Assembly: GCA_965150505.1 (NCBI GenBank)
Contig: CBCTVZ010000140.1
Location: 1 to 5,078, forward strand
From: JAGZHZ01 sp965150505
Lineage (GTDB): Bacteria; Bacillota; Clostridia; Lachnospirales; Lachnospiraceae
Direction: 5' to 3'
Length of the DNA: 5,078 bases
Shown here: piece by piece, positions 1-5,078 of the stretch
How the letters are laid out: the number at the start of each line of letters is the position of its first letter
Position numbering within the stretch: position 1 is the first letter of the stretch
Translations under genes and position numbers: made by a program
The notes under the pieces: generated by a model
Database searches by the model: none
What the model was told of the DNA's origin: nothing
Seen by the model: the letters and a program-made list of their open reading frames with translations, nothing else

Positions 1-876
1 ACTTTCAAGGCTTTCGTCATGTTCATGAATAGAAAGAACACGGCAGTTTTGTTCTGCCAGTGACAACGTCAGATCTGAAATCGGAATTTCTCCATATATA
101 GTTGCTTTCGTATCTGATAAAATCTCATACGATAATTTCATACGGTCTAATACATTGGCAAGGATCGAGGTATCCGTTACTTTTAGTTCGGTACATTTTT
201 GGCAGACACTTTCCAACTCTTTTGCTCCGATTTCTTTTATCATACTTCCTTTATCAATAAAACCATAATAGGTCGCCAATTTTGACAATTCATCTAAAAT
301 ATGACTAGAGATCAAAACGGTAATCTGTTGTTCCCGATTCAATTTTAAAATCAATTCTCTGATCTCAATAATTCCCTGCGGATCTAATCCATTCGTCGGT
401 TCATCCAAAATAAGCAAATCTGGCTTGCCTGCCAAGGCGATTGCAATGCCAAGTCTTTGGCGCATTCCAAGTGAAAAATCTTTTACTTTCTTCTTTCCAG
501 TGTCTTCTAATCCTACCAATTTAAGAATATGAGGAATGTCATGAAAATCGGGAAGTCCCAGAAGATAATATTGTTCTTTCATATTTTCTTCCGCTGTCAT
601 ATTTTGATAGATCGATGGTGTCTCCACTACTGCGCCAATTCTTTTTTGAGATTGCAAAATTTTCTTATCTGTACTTTTGATTCCATATAAGGTGTACTCT
701 CCAGATGTAGGTTTTTGGATTCCACAAAGCAATCGAATCAATGTTGTTTTTCCTGCCCCATTTTTTCCTACAAATCCATAGATTGCTCCTTTCGGAACGT
801 GCATAGAAAAATCATTCAATGCCTTAAAATGTTTATACTTCTTACATAGATGACTTGCTGTCACTACATATTCCAT
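1..876 (-). CDS. BcrA-type ABC transporter ATP-binding protein (3' end cut off)
   Basis: ATPase subunit of an ABC-2 type exporter of the bacitracin/lantibiotic-immunity kind; it would energise a membrane permease encoded further left. The open frame runs 292 codons to the window edge without a stop, so the last residues (probably 10-20, judged by the usual family length of about 300) are missing. Visible motifs: Walker A GKNGAGKTT (37-45), ETPSIY at 85-90 where the Q-loop lies, signature SLGMRQR (135-141, the LSGGQ variant typical of this family), Walker B LLILDEPTNGLDP (154-166) with D-loop, and H-loop ISSH (H192). The C-terminal 80 residues form the usual accessory region. The start is ATG at 876, since an in-frame TGA lies two codons upstream; AAGGAGG (888-894) sits 11 bases before it. 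The gene follows the response regulator gene after 94 bases holding its own probable promoter and operator. Substrate cannot be told from the ATPase; antimicrobial peptide efflux or immunity is the family expectation. Confidence 0.95.
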   Translation of the reverse strand, partial: MEYVVTASHLCKKYKHFKALNDFSMHVPKGAIYGFVGKNGAGKTTLIRLLCGIQKPTSGEYTLYGIKSTDKKILQSQKRIGAVVETPSIYQNMTAEENMKEQYYLLGLPDFHDIPHILKLVGLEDTGKKKVKDFSLGMRQRLGIAIALAGKPDLLILDEPTNGLDPQGIIEIRELILKLNREQQITVLISSHILDELSKLATYYGFIDKGSMIKEIGAKELESVCQKCTELKVTDTSILANVLDRMKLSYEILSDTKATIYGEIPISDLTLSLAEQNCRVLSIHEHDESLES

Positions 877-902
877 CTTTCATTCAGCCTCCTTATTTTT
901 TA

Positions 903-932
903 TTTATCTGTATCCTATTCCAGAAATGTTAA
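903..932 (-). promoter_or_regulatory. Probable promoter of the ABC ATPase gene
   Basis: Reading leftward, TTAACA (932-927, five of six matches to the -35 consensus) is followed after 18 bases by GATAAA (908-903, four of six matches to the -10). Transcription would start about 10-15 bases before the AAGGAGG ribosome site, giving a very short leader. The -35 lies inside the last of the tandem repeats, which suggests control by a bound activator. The -10 is imperfect, as is common for activated promoters. Confidence 0.5.
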
Positions 933-960
933 GAAAGCTGTTAAGAAAAGTGCAAAGAAA
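927..960 (-). repeat. Three tandem 12-bp repeats, probable response-regulator operator
   Basis: On the plus strand the 10-mer TGTTAAGAAA occurs at 927-936 and again, identical, at 939-948. A third, degenerate copy TGCAAAGAAA lies at 951-960 (8 of 10 matching). The period is exactly 12. Head-to-tail direct repeats of roughly one helical turn are the usual binding sites of OmpR/PhoB-type regulators, and such a regulator is encoded immediately upstream. The leftmost copy overlaps the -35 of the ABC promoter. That the adjacent regulator binds here is inference. Confidence 0.55.
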
Positions 961-970
961 CGGTAAAGAT

Positions 971-1636
971 TTATGATTCTGCCATTTTAAATCCGATTCC
1001 CCACACAGCTTCAATATAGTCTTTTCCAGATACCTCTCTTAATTTTTTTCGCAGATTGCTGATATGAACTCTTAATGAACTTTCCATACAATCAGGTGTA
1101 TCATAACTAATCCGATCCAGAAGAACGGTTTTTGTGATGACCTGTCTCGGATTTTCCATCAAAATCTTAAGTATGGCAAATTCTGTCTTTGTCAGTTTTA
1201 TATTTTGATGATTTACTGTAACGATATGCGTCGATAAATCCAGAACAATCTCTTGGTATGACAGTTTATTTAGACCATCCGACCTCTTATCTTTTCTCAG
1301 CTGTACAACAATTCTAGCCAAAAGCTCTTCTATATCAAATGGCTTTGTGAGATAATCAGCAGCGCCATTTAATAAAAGAGATACCTTATCTTTTATATCT
1401 ACTTTTGCACTTATCACAATTACTGGCACATCTGCGATCTTTGGCAGTATTTCTTCACCTGACAGTCCAGGGAGCATTAAATCCAACAAAATCAAATCTG
1501 GTTTCCTCTTTTCCAAAAATAACATCGCTTCCGTACCTGAATAAGAATGAAAAACCTCATATCCCGCTTTCGTCAGCACTTTTTCCAGCATATCGTTAAT
1601 ATAAATATCGTCATCTATAATTAAAATTTTGCTCAT
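971..1636 (-). CDS. OmpR-family two-component response regulator
   Basis: Cytoplasmic DNA-binding response regulator of 221 residues, full length for the family. The receiver domain (about 1-115) shows the acidic cluster DDD (8-10), the phosphoacceptor Asp52 in LLDLMLPG, Ser76 in place of the usual Thr/Ser switch residue, and Lys98-Pro99 in LTKPF. The winged-helix domain (about 125-220) shows LTKTEFAIL (148-156), the recognition-helix region SLRVHISNLRKKL (187-199) and the C-terminal hairpin VWGIGFKM (211-218). The start is ATG at 1636 with AGGGGA seven bases upstream. It lies 44 bases after the permease gene and 94 before the ABC ATPase gene, which suggests it controls the latter in the way BceR/VanR-like regulators control drug or peptide exporters. 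No histidine kinase gene is next to it in the window; it may follow the transporter genes to the left. The signal sensed cannot be told. Confidence 0.95.
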   Translation of the reverse strand: MSKILIIDDDIYINDMLEKVLTKAGYEVFHSYSGTEAMLFLEKRKPDLILLDLMLPGLSGEEILPKIADVPVIVISAKVDIKDKVSLLLNGAADYLTKPFDIEELLARIVVQLRKDKRSDGLNKLSYQEIVLDLSTHIVTVNHQNIKLTKTEFAILKILMENPRQVITKTVLLDRISYDTPDCMESSLRVHISNLRKKLREVSGKDYIEAVWGIGFKMAES

Positions 1637-1656
1637 CTGATTTTCCCCTGCAACTT

Positions 1657-1684
1657 TTTATATTTTTACCAAATAAAAAATCAA
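1657..1684 (-). promoter_or_regulatory. Possible promoter of the response regulator gene
   Basis: TTGATT (1684-1679, four of six matches to the -35) and TATAAA (1662-1657, five of six to the -10) are separated by 16 bases. The -35 overlaps the stop codon of the EamA permease gene. No hairpin with a T run separates the two genes, so read-through from the permease operon is also possible. The region is very AT-rich, which makes chance matches likely. Confidence 0.35.
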
Positions 1685-2544
1685 ATCATCATAATAAATG
1701 TTCCCACTACAATCGCTGCCAATCCAAAAAACGATTTTTTTGACAATTTTTCTCCAAATACAAGATAAGAAAATACGATCGTGACCAATATACTCAATTT
1801 ATCAATCGGGACAACGACACTGGCTGGACCATCCTGTAATGCTCTATAATAACAAAGCCACGATGCCCCTGTCGCAACTCCAGATAATATAATAAAAATC
1901 AGCTCTCTTTTAGAAACTTCTTTGATCTGATGTTGTTTTCCTGTGACATAGACCATCCCCCATGCCATCACCAAAACAACTCCCGTTCGGATTGCCGTTC
2001 CAAGATTTGACTCTACTCCGGTAATTCCCACCTTGCCTAAGATAGAGGTCAAACTTGCAAACACCGCAGAGCCGACTGCATAGAAAAACCATTTACTTCC
2101 GTTTTTTTTCTGTTCAGAAATAGCTTCTTTTTTTTCAATCATCAAAAATGTACCCATTCCAATAAAAATCATTCCAGCCATTTTTGATATACTGACGGTT
2201 TCTCCTAAAAATAAAAAGGCCAGTAAGATTGTCAGGATTACACTTGATTTATCGACAGGAACAACTTTATTGATATCGCCCGTCTGCAGAGCCTTAAAAT
2301 AGCAAAGCCACGATGCTCCTGTCGCTAATCCTGACAATATCAAAAACAGCCATGCCTTCCCATTGATCTGTAAGATCTGTGTCTGAGATCCAACAATAAA
2401 AACCATCATCCAAGAAAAAACTAATACGACAATCGTACGAATGGCTGTCGCAACCGTAGAATCCGTTTTTTGTATTCCACACTTTGCTAAAACAGAAGTA
2501 ATCCCAGCAAATAAGGCAGAACCAAATGCAAATAGAATCCACAT
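1681..2544 (-). CDS. EamA-family (DMT superfamily) permease with internally duplicated halves
   Basis: Inner-membrane protein of 287 residues, predicted about 10 membrane helices, made of two EamA units (1-136 and 151-287) joined by a charged, lysine/glutamate-rich linker (137-150). The two halves align without gaps at an offset of exactly 150 residues, with about 65 of 136 positions identical by hand. The most conserved block is SG(L/V)ATGASWLCY (71-82 and 221-232), followed by V-V-P-(V/I)-D-K-S-like motifs at about 94-101 and 244-251. Each half resembles the roughly 140-residue single-domain EamA proteins, so this looks like a fusion of two such units. The substrate is unknown; the superfamily exports metabolites, amino acids or drugs. 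The start is ATG at 2544, with AAGGGAG ten bases upstream, inside the 16-base gap after the preceding small gene, so it is probably translated from the same transcript as that gene and the alkyltransferase. Confidence 0.93.
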   Translation of the reverse strand: MWILFAFGSALFAGITSVLAKCGIQKTDSTVATAIRTIVVLVFSWMMVFIVGSQTQILQINGKAWLFLILSGLATGASWLCYFKALQTGDINKVVPVDKSSVILTILLAFLFLGETVSISKMAGMIFIGMGTFLMIEKKEAISEQKKNGSKWFFYAVGSAVFASLTSILGKVGITGVESNLGTAIRTGVVLVMAWGMVYVTGKQHQIKEVSKRELIFIILSGVATGASWLCYYRALQDGPASVVVPIDKLSILVTIVFSYLVFGEKLSKKSFFGLAAIVVGTFIMMI

Positions 2545-2560
2545 TCTGAATCATCTCCCT

Positions 2561-2875
2561 TTACTGTGCCTCTTCCTCCATCGTCTCAAGCAGAAAACTG
2601 ACCGGACGAAATCCATCGTTGCACGAAATCATCGCAGATTTTTTATTCTTCATCCATCCCTGATATATGTCCTCCCCTCCATGAGCTAATGTCATCACAA
2701 AAGGAGAAATGGTATCCCATGCGCTGTCACAGAATCCCTCTGGTTGTTTCCACCCGTTCGCAATAAAAATCTGTCCCATTTTCATATCACATGCGTGTTC
2801 TATAGGATTTTCATATTTTTCCATTAAGTCTGGATAACAAGCCATCTTTACAACCGTTATTTTTACTTTTTTCAT
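2561..2875 (-). CDS. Small TIGR04076-type protein of unknown function
   Basis: Soluble protein of 104 residues with no signal peptide or membrane segment. I recognise the TIGR04076 pattern from memory: a Cys near residue 29 before a G-Q-(I/V)-F-I segment, PEGFCDSAW (45-53), a central A-H-G-G (64-67), and the C-terminal SCNDGFRPVSF (84-94). Four cysteines are present (13, 29, 49, 85); at least the last three fall in the conserved blocks, so metal or cluster binding is possible but unproven. The family has no assigned activity that I know of. The start is ATG at 2875 with AGGGGA about nine bases upstream. It lies 18 bases after the alkyltransferase gene and 16 before the permease gene, the middle of a compact three-gene run. 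Confidence 0.88.
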   Translation of the reverse strand: MKKVKITVVKMACYPDLMEKYENPIEHACDMKMGQIFIANGWKQPEGFCDSAWDTISPFVMTLAHGGEDIYQGWMKNKKSAMISCNDGFRPVSFLLETMEEEAQ

Positions 2876-2893
2876 CTGTCGCTGTCCCCTCTC

Positions 2894-3400
2894 TCAAAAT
2901 AGACATCCTGTTTCTTTTTCTATTTTTAATAGCTCTGCTTTTCTGTCTAAACCACCTGCATACCCTGTCAAACTTCCATCTGCGCCGATCACTCGATGGC
3001 ATGGAACGATAATCGCGATCGGATTACGTCCCACTGCTCCGCCTACTGCCTGTGCCGACATCCTAGCTATTCCTCTTTTCTTTGCGATTGTTGCTGCAAT
3101 CTCTCCATACGTTATGGTCATTCCATAAGGGATGTCGCATAAAATTTTCCAGACTTCCTCTTGAAATTTAGATCCTTTCAGATTAATAGGCGGCATACCA
3201 TATGGGATCTGTCCTGAAAAATACAAATCTAGCCACTGTACTGTCTGCTCAAACACACAAAGTTTCTTTTCCTCACAATGTTCGGGTAAAATAGATCCAA
3301 AATATTTTTGTTCCTCAAACCAAAGACCTGTCAGTCCATTGTCATCTCCTGCCATTGTCATCCTGCCCAATGGAGATTTATATTGAAAAATTGAAATCAT
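2894..3400 (-). CDS. ogt: Methylated-DNA--protein-cysteine methyltransferase
   Basis: Suicide DNA-repair protein that moves the alkyl group from O6-alkylguanine (and O4-alkylthymine) onto its own cysteine. It has 168 residues, normal for single-domain Ogt. The N-terminal ribonuclease-like domain covers about 1-70; the C-terminal DNA-binding domain (about 76-160) holds the active site PCHRV (133-137, Cys134), the Asn hinge in RNPIAIIVPCHRV (Asn126), and the substrate-loop GSLTGYAGG (142-150). The position of the arginine finger in human MGMT (AxAVGG motif) is Gln118 here, a change I remember in many Firmicutes. The frame is open upstream to a TTG at 3415, but ATG at 3400 is preferred because GAGGCGGAG lies just before it and family members begin near there; the TTG has only a weak site. 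A TATAAA at 3435-3440 could be a -10, but I see no good -35. The gene is first of a run with the two genes to its left. Confidence 0.95.
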   Translation of the reverse strand: MISIFQYKSPLGRMTMAGDDNGLTGLWFEEQKYFGSILPEHCEEKKLCVFEQTVQWLDLYFSGQIPYGMPPINLKGSKFQEEVWKILCDIPYGMTITYGEIAATIAKKRGIARMSAQAVGGAVGRNPIAIIVPCHRVIGADGSLTGYAGGLDRKAELLKIEKETGCLF

Positions 3401-3483
3401 CTTTCTCCGCCTCAAACGACCATCTTATTCGTTTTTTATAATTTTTCATAGGTTCTTCTTTTTCTGTCCGTTTTCGTTTTTGT

Positions 3484-4968
3484 TTATCCGAGCAATTCTC
3501 GCACCATTTCTGCATCGAATACAACTTTTGATACATGATTCACTTCGATCTGATACAGCGCATTTGCCGCAATGTGTTCTGCCGCCTGCTCCAAATCACG
3601 AATTCCTGTCGTGTCTGCATATTTCTCAATCACAGCATCCAGCGCTTCCTCCGTCACAATACACTCGCTTTCTTTCATACTCATACGACCTAAAACTTTC
3701 GGCAGAGCATACTTTGAAAAGATAATTTTTTTCTCTTCTGGCGTATAATCTGGAATGTCAATCACCGCAAAACGTGACATCAAAGGAGCGCTGATCTGAT
3801 CTTTGTCATTTGCTGTCGCAATCGGATAGACACCTACTGTTGGAATCATACATTCCATATAGTTGTCTGTAAATCCAAGGTTATCCAAAAGGGTCAAAAG
3901 AACATCGGCCGGATTTCCATTTCCTTTTCCTGCCGCCGCTTTATCCAGCTCATTGATAATAAAGACAAGGTTTGATTCTCCTGCCATGGAGAATGCTTCC
4001 ATGATAATACCTGGTTTTGCATTTGTATAAATACGAGAGCTTCCTGTCAACTGTTCTGGATCATTGATGGAACTCATATCCAATGTCGTCCATGGCAATT
4101 TTAAAATACGAGCTACCGCATAGGCAATCTGAGATTTTCCTGTTCCAGCCGGTCCTGCCAATAAAAGACCATATGCCGGCAGTGTATGCGTACGATTGAT
4201 TTGGATTACCGTCTCAATGATTCTCTGCTTTACTTTCTCCATTCCATACAGCGCTTCATCTAAAATTCGGCGTGCCTCATCGGGATCAATCGCTTCAAAG
4301 TAATTACTTTTCCATTGAATATTCATCATAATAGAAAGGGCGCGCTGCGCATGGCGACGCTCTTCCGGAGAAACTTCATGCGACCGTGCAACAGCCAGAT
4401 TTCTTCTTGCCCACAGTCGAATATTATCAGGCAATGTTCTGCCGGCACAAGTCATAAAGTCTGTGATGCTCTGCAAGCTTGTCAGCTTCATGTCATCGCC
4501 TTTTTCCTCCTGATCTTCATCTTCATTTTCTTCTTCCGGCGCATCACTTGAAAGCAATCTTTCGATCATAAACTGAAGAAATCCATCTTCCGCTGAAAGT
4601 TTTGTACCTCCTCCAAAAGCAATCTCTCTAATTTTATAGACGGCATATCCATTTTCACGATTTTCTCCAGACAGCCGCACATTAATATGGTTTTCTCCCA
4701 GCCATCGGAGAAGACTGACAAAACGCGCATCTATTTTCAAAATATCAGCGCTGACTGTTCCATCTTCCTCTTTAAATTCAAACGTCGTTCTTTTGATTGG
4801 ATTTGTAAAAATTCCACAGGAATGATGTTTCCATTTACGGATACTGTTATCTAAAATCAAAATTGGTTTTTCAGCTGATGTTTCGTTTTCATTAGAACGA
4901 AATGTCGTATAAGTACATTCCGCATAATTTTTCTTATCTGGTGATGAATTAAAATCAAATACTGGCAT
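3484..4968 (-). CDS. Lon-like AAA+ ATPase lacking a protease domain
   Basis: A 494-residue cytoplasmic protein. Residues 1-140 form an N-terminal domain I do not recognise, followed by an acidic linker (144-159, mostly Glu/Asp) and a helical, Arg-rich region (160-230). Residues 231-494 match the AAA+ module of Lon: LYGMEKVKQRI (240-250), Walker A GPAGTGKS (272-279), pore-loop region RIYTNAKPG (Tyr314), Walker B VFIINELDK (335-343), sensor 1 ATAND (Asn387), arginine finger in APLMSR (Arg399), and sensor 2 GIRDLE (Arg457). The protein ends in VRELLG, at about the place where Lon continues into its Ser-Lys protease domain, so it has neither the Lon N-terminal domain nor a protease. Walker B carries Asn339 where Lon has Asp; the catalytic Glu340 is kept. 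The likely role is ATP-driven remodelling of an unknown partner. Start: ATG at 4968 with AAGGAG ten bases upstream. An 83-base gap without a terminator-like hairpin separates it from the alkyltransferase gene. Confidence 0.85.
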   Translation of the reverse strand: MPVFDFNSSPDKKNYAECTYTTFRSNENETSAEKPILILDNSIRKWKHHSCGIFTNPIKRTTFEFKEEDGTVSADILKIDARFVSLLRWLGENHINVRLSGENRENGYAVYKIREIAFGGGTKLSAEDGFLQFMIERLLSSDAPEEENEDEDQEEKGDDMKLTSLQSITDFMTCAGRTLPDNIRLWARRNLAVARSHEVSPEERRHAQRALSIMMNIQWKSNYFEAIDPDEARRILDEALYGMEKVKQRIIETVIQINRTHTLPAYGLLLAGPAGTGKSQIAYAVARILKLPWTTLDMSSINDPEQLTGSSRIYTNAKPGIIMEAFSMAGESNLVFIINELDKAAAGKGNGNPADVLLTLLDNLGFTDNYMECMIPTVGVYPIATANDKDQISAPLMSRFAVIDIPDYTPEEKKIIFSKYALPKVLGRMSMKESECIVTEEALDAVIEKYADTTGIRDLEQAAEHIAANALYQIEVNHVSKVVFDAEMVRELLG

Positions 4969-5012
4969 ATTTTGTTACTCCTTTTTCTCTTAAAATCTGA
5001 TATGCTACACCT

Positions 5013-5021
5013 AGTTTATCA
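5013..5021 (-). promoter_or_regulatory. Possible extended -10 element of the AAA+ gene
   Basis: TGATAAACT (5021-5013) fits TGn plus a -10 hexamer with four of six matches, 45 bases before the start codon. No convincing -35 lies 16-18 bases upstream, where the sequence is already the end of the putative insertion element. If the element did insert here, it would have replaced the native -35. Weak evidence. Confidence 0.25.
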
Positions 5022-5028
5022 CGAATTT

Positions 5029-5078
5029 GTGAACTACTCGGCTACAAGTAACCGAGCTTCTTGCTTCAACCACCACTG
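5029..5078 (-). mobile_element. Right end of an IS200/IS605-type (tnpB-bearing) element, partial
   Basis: Reading leftward, TTGAAGCAAGAAG (about 5070-5058) leads into a hairpin (5056-5037) with arms CTCGGTTAC and GTAGCCGAG, one G-T wobble and a TT turn, then TAGTTCAC (5036-5029). A GAAGC-hairpin-TAGTTCAC arrangement is what I remember from the right ends of IS605/IS1341-type elements in Firmicutes; these ends are hairpins, not inverted repeats, and make no target duplication. An open frame reads 14 codons from the edge to TAG at 5036-5034, with peptide WLKQEARLLVAE before the stop; it could be the last residues of TnpB, but it is too short to be sure. The rest of the element lies to the right of the window. 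Confidence 0.5.

Larger units (their letters stand above)
5009..5078 (-). ncRNA. Possible 3' end of a TnpB-associated omega RNA with guide
   Basis: In tnpB-bearing IS605-type elements the 3' end of the tnpB transcript forms an RNA whose scaffold ends at the element's right end and whose guide is the flanking host DNA. Here the scaffold would end at 5029 with the CUUG hairpin, and the guide would be the next 16-20 bases (5028 to about 5009). This depends entirely on the mobile-element call and on a TnpB gene that is not visible. Confidence 0.3.

Noticed and set aside
1405..1599. A 64-codon plus-strand frame inside the response regulator gene.
   Set aside because: It is antisense to a conserved receiver domain, with no recognisable product or ribosome site.
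2294..2554. An 86-codon frame overlapping the start of the permease gene.
   Set aside because: It is a shadow of the EamA frame; the ribosome site abuts its ATG without spacing, while the EamA product is clearly homologous to transporters.
3401..3415. TTG at 3415 as the start of the alkyltransferase.
   Set aside because: The ATG at 3400 has the better-spaced GAGG/GGAG site, and the five extra residues (Arg/Lys-rich) are encoded by the ribosome-site sequence itself.
3379..3450. A 23-codon frame starting at ATG 3450 and overlapping the alkyltransferase start.
   Set aside because: Its composition simply follows the A-rich leader, and it has only a weak ribosome site.
3401..3483. A terminator between the AAA+ and alkyltransferase genes.
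   Set aside because: The gap is purine-rich on the coding strand and shows no inverted repeat; it holds only a TATAAA without a matching -35.
5019..5032. Near-perfect palindrome TCAC-N6-GTGA upstream of the AAA+ gene, like an operator.
   Set aside because: It straddles the inferred junction between the insertion element and the chromosome, so it probably arose by chance at the joint; its arms are also reversed relative to CRP-type sites.
5037..5056. The strong hairpin as a rho-independent terminator on either strand.
   Set aside because: Neither side is followed by a T run (TAGTTCAC leftward, CTTCTTGC rightward).

Overview
The window is AT-rich DNA with the gene style of a gut-type Clostridia, probably Lachnospiraceae. 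This is an inference from the closeness of the BcrA-type ATPase, the Ogt and the TIGR04076 protein to families I remember from that group; no search was run. All six recognisable genes lie on the minus strand, so the window reads right to left, and no stretch over 300 bases lacks a gene.

At the right edge (about 5029-5078) is what looks like the right end of an IS200/IS605-type element whose body lies outside the window. It has a perfect-length 9-bp hairpin with a CUUG-type loop followed by TAGTTCAC. If so, the bases just left of 5029 are both the chromosomal junction and the guide segment of a TnpB-associated RNA. About 60 bp further on starts a 494-residue AAA+ ATPase (3484-4968). It resembles the ATPase part of Lon but lacks the Lon protease domain, and has Asn in place of the Walker B Asp.

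Next comes a tight three-gene run (2894-3400, 2561-2875, 1681-2544, gaps of 18 and 16 bases): an O6-alkylguanine-DNA alkyltransferase, a small cysteine-containing TIGR04076-type protein of unknown function, and an EamA permease made of two fused copies of a single-domain unit. The alkyltransferase start is placed at 3400 (ATG), not at an upstream TTG.

The left third carries an OmpR-family response regulator (971-1636) and the start of a bacitracin/lantibiotic-type ABC ATPase (1-876, running off the left edge). Between them are three tandem 12-bp repeats, the last overlapping the -35 of a likely promoter for the ATPase gene. This is the layout expected if the regulator activates the transporter. 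The cognate histidine kinase and the permease are not in the window and would be expected to the left.
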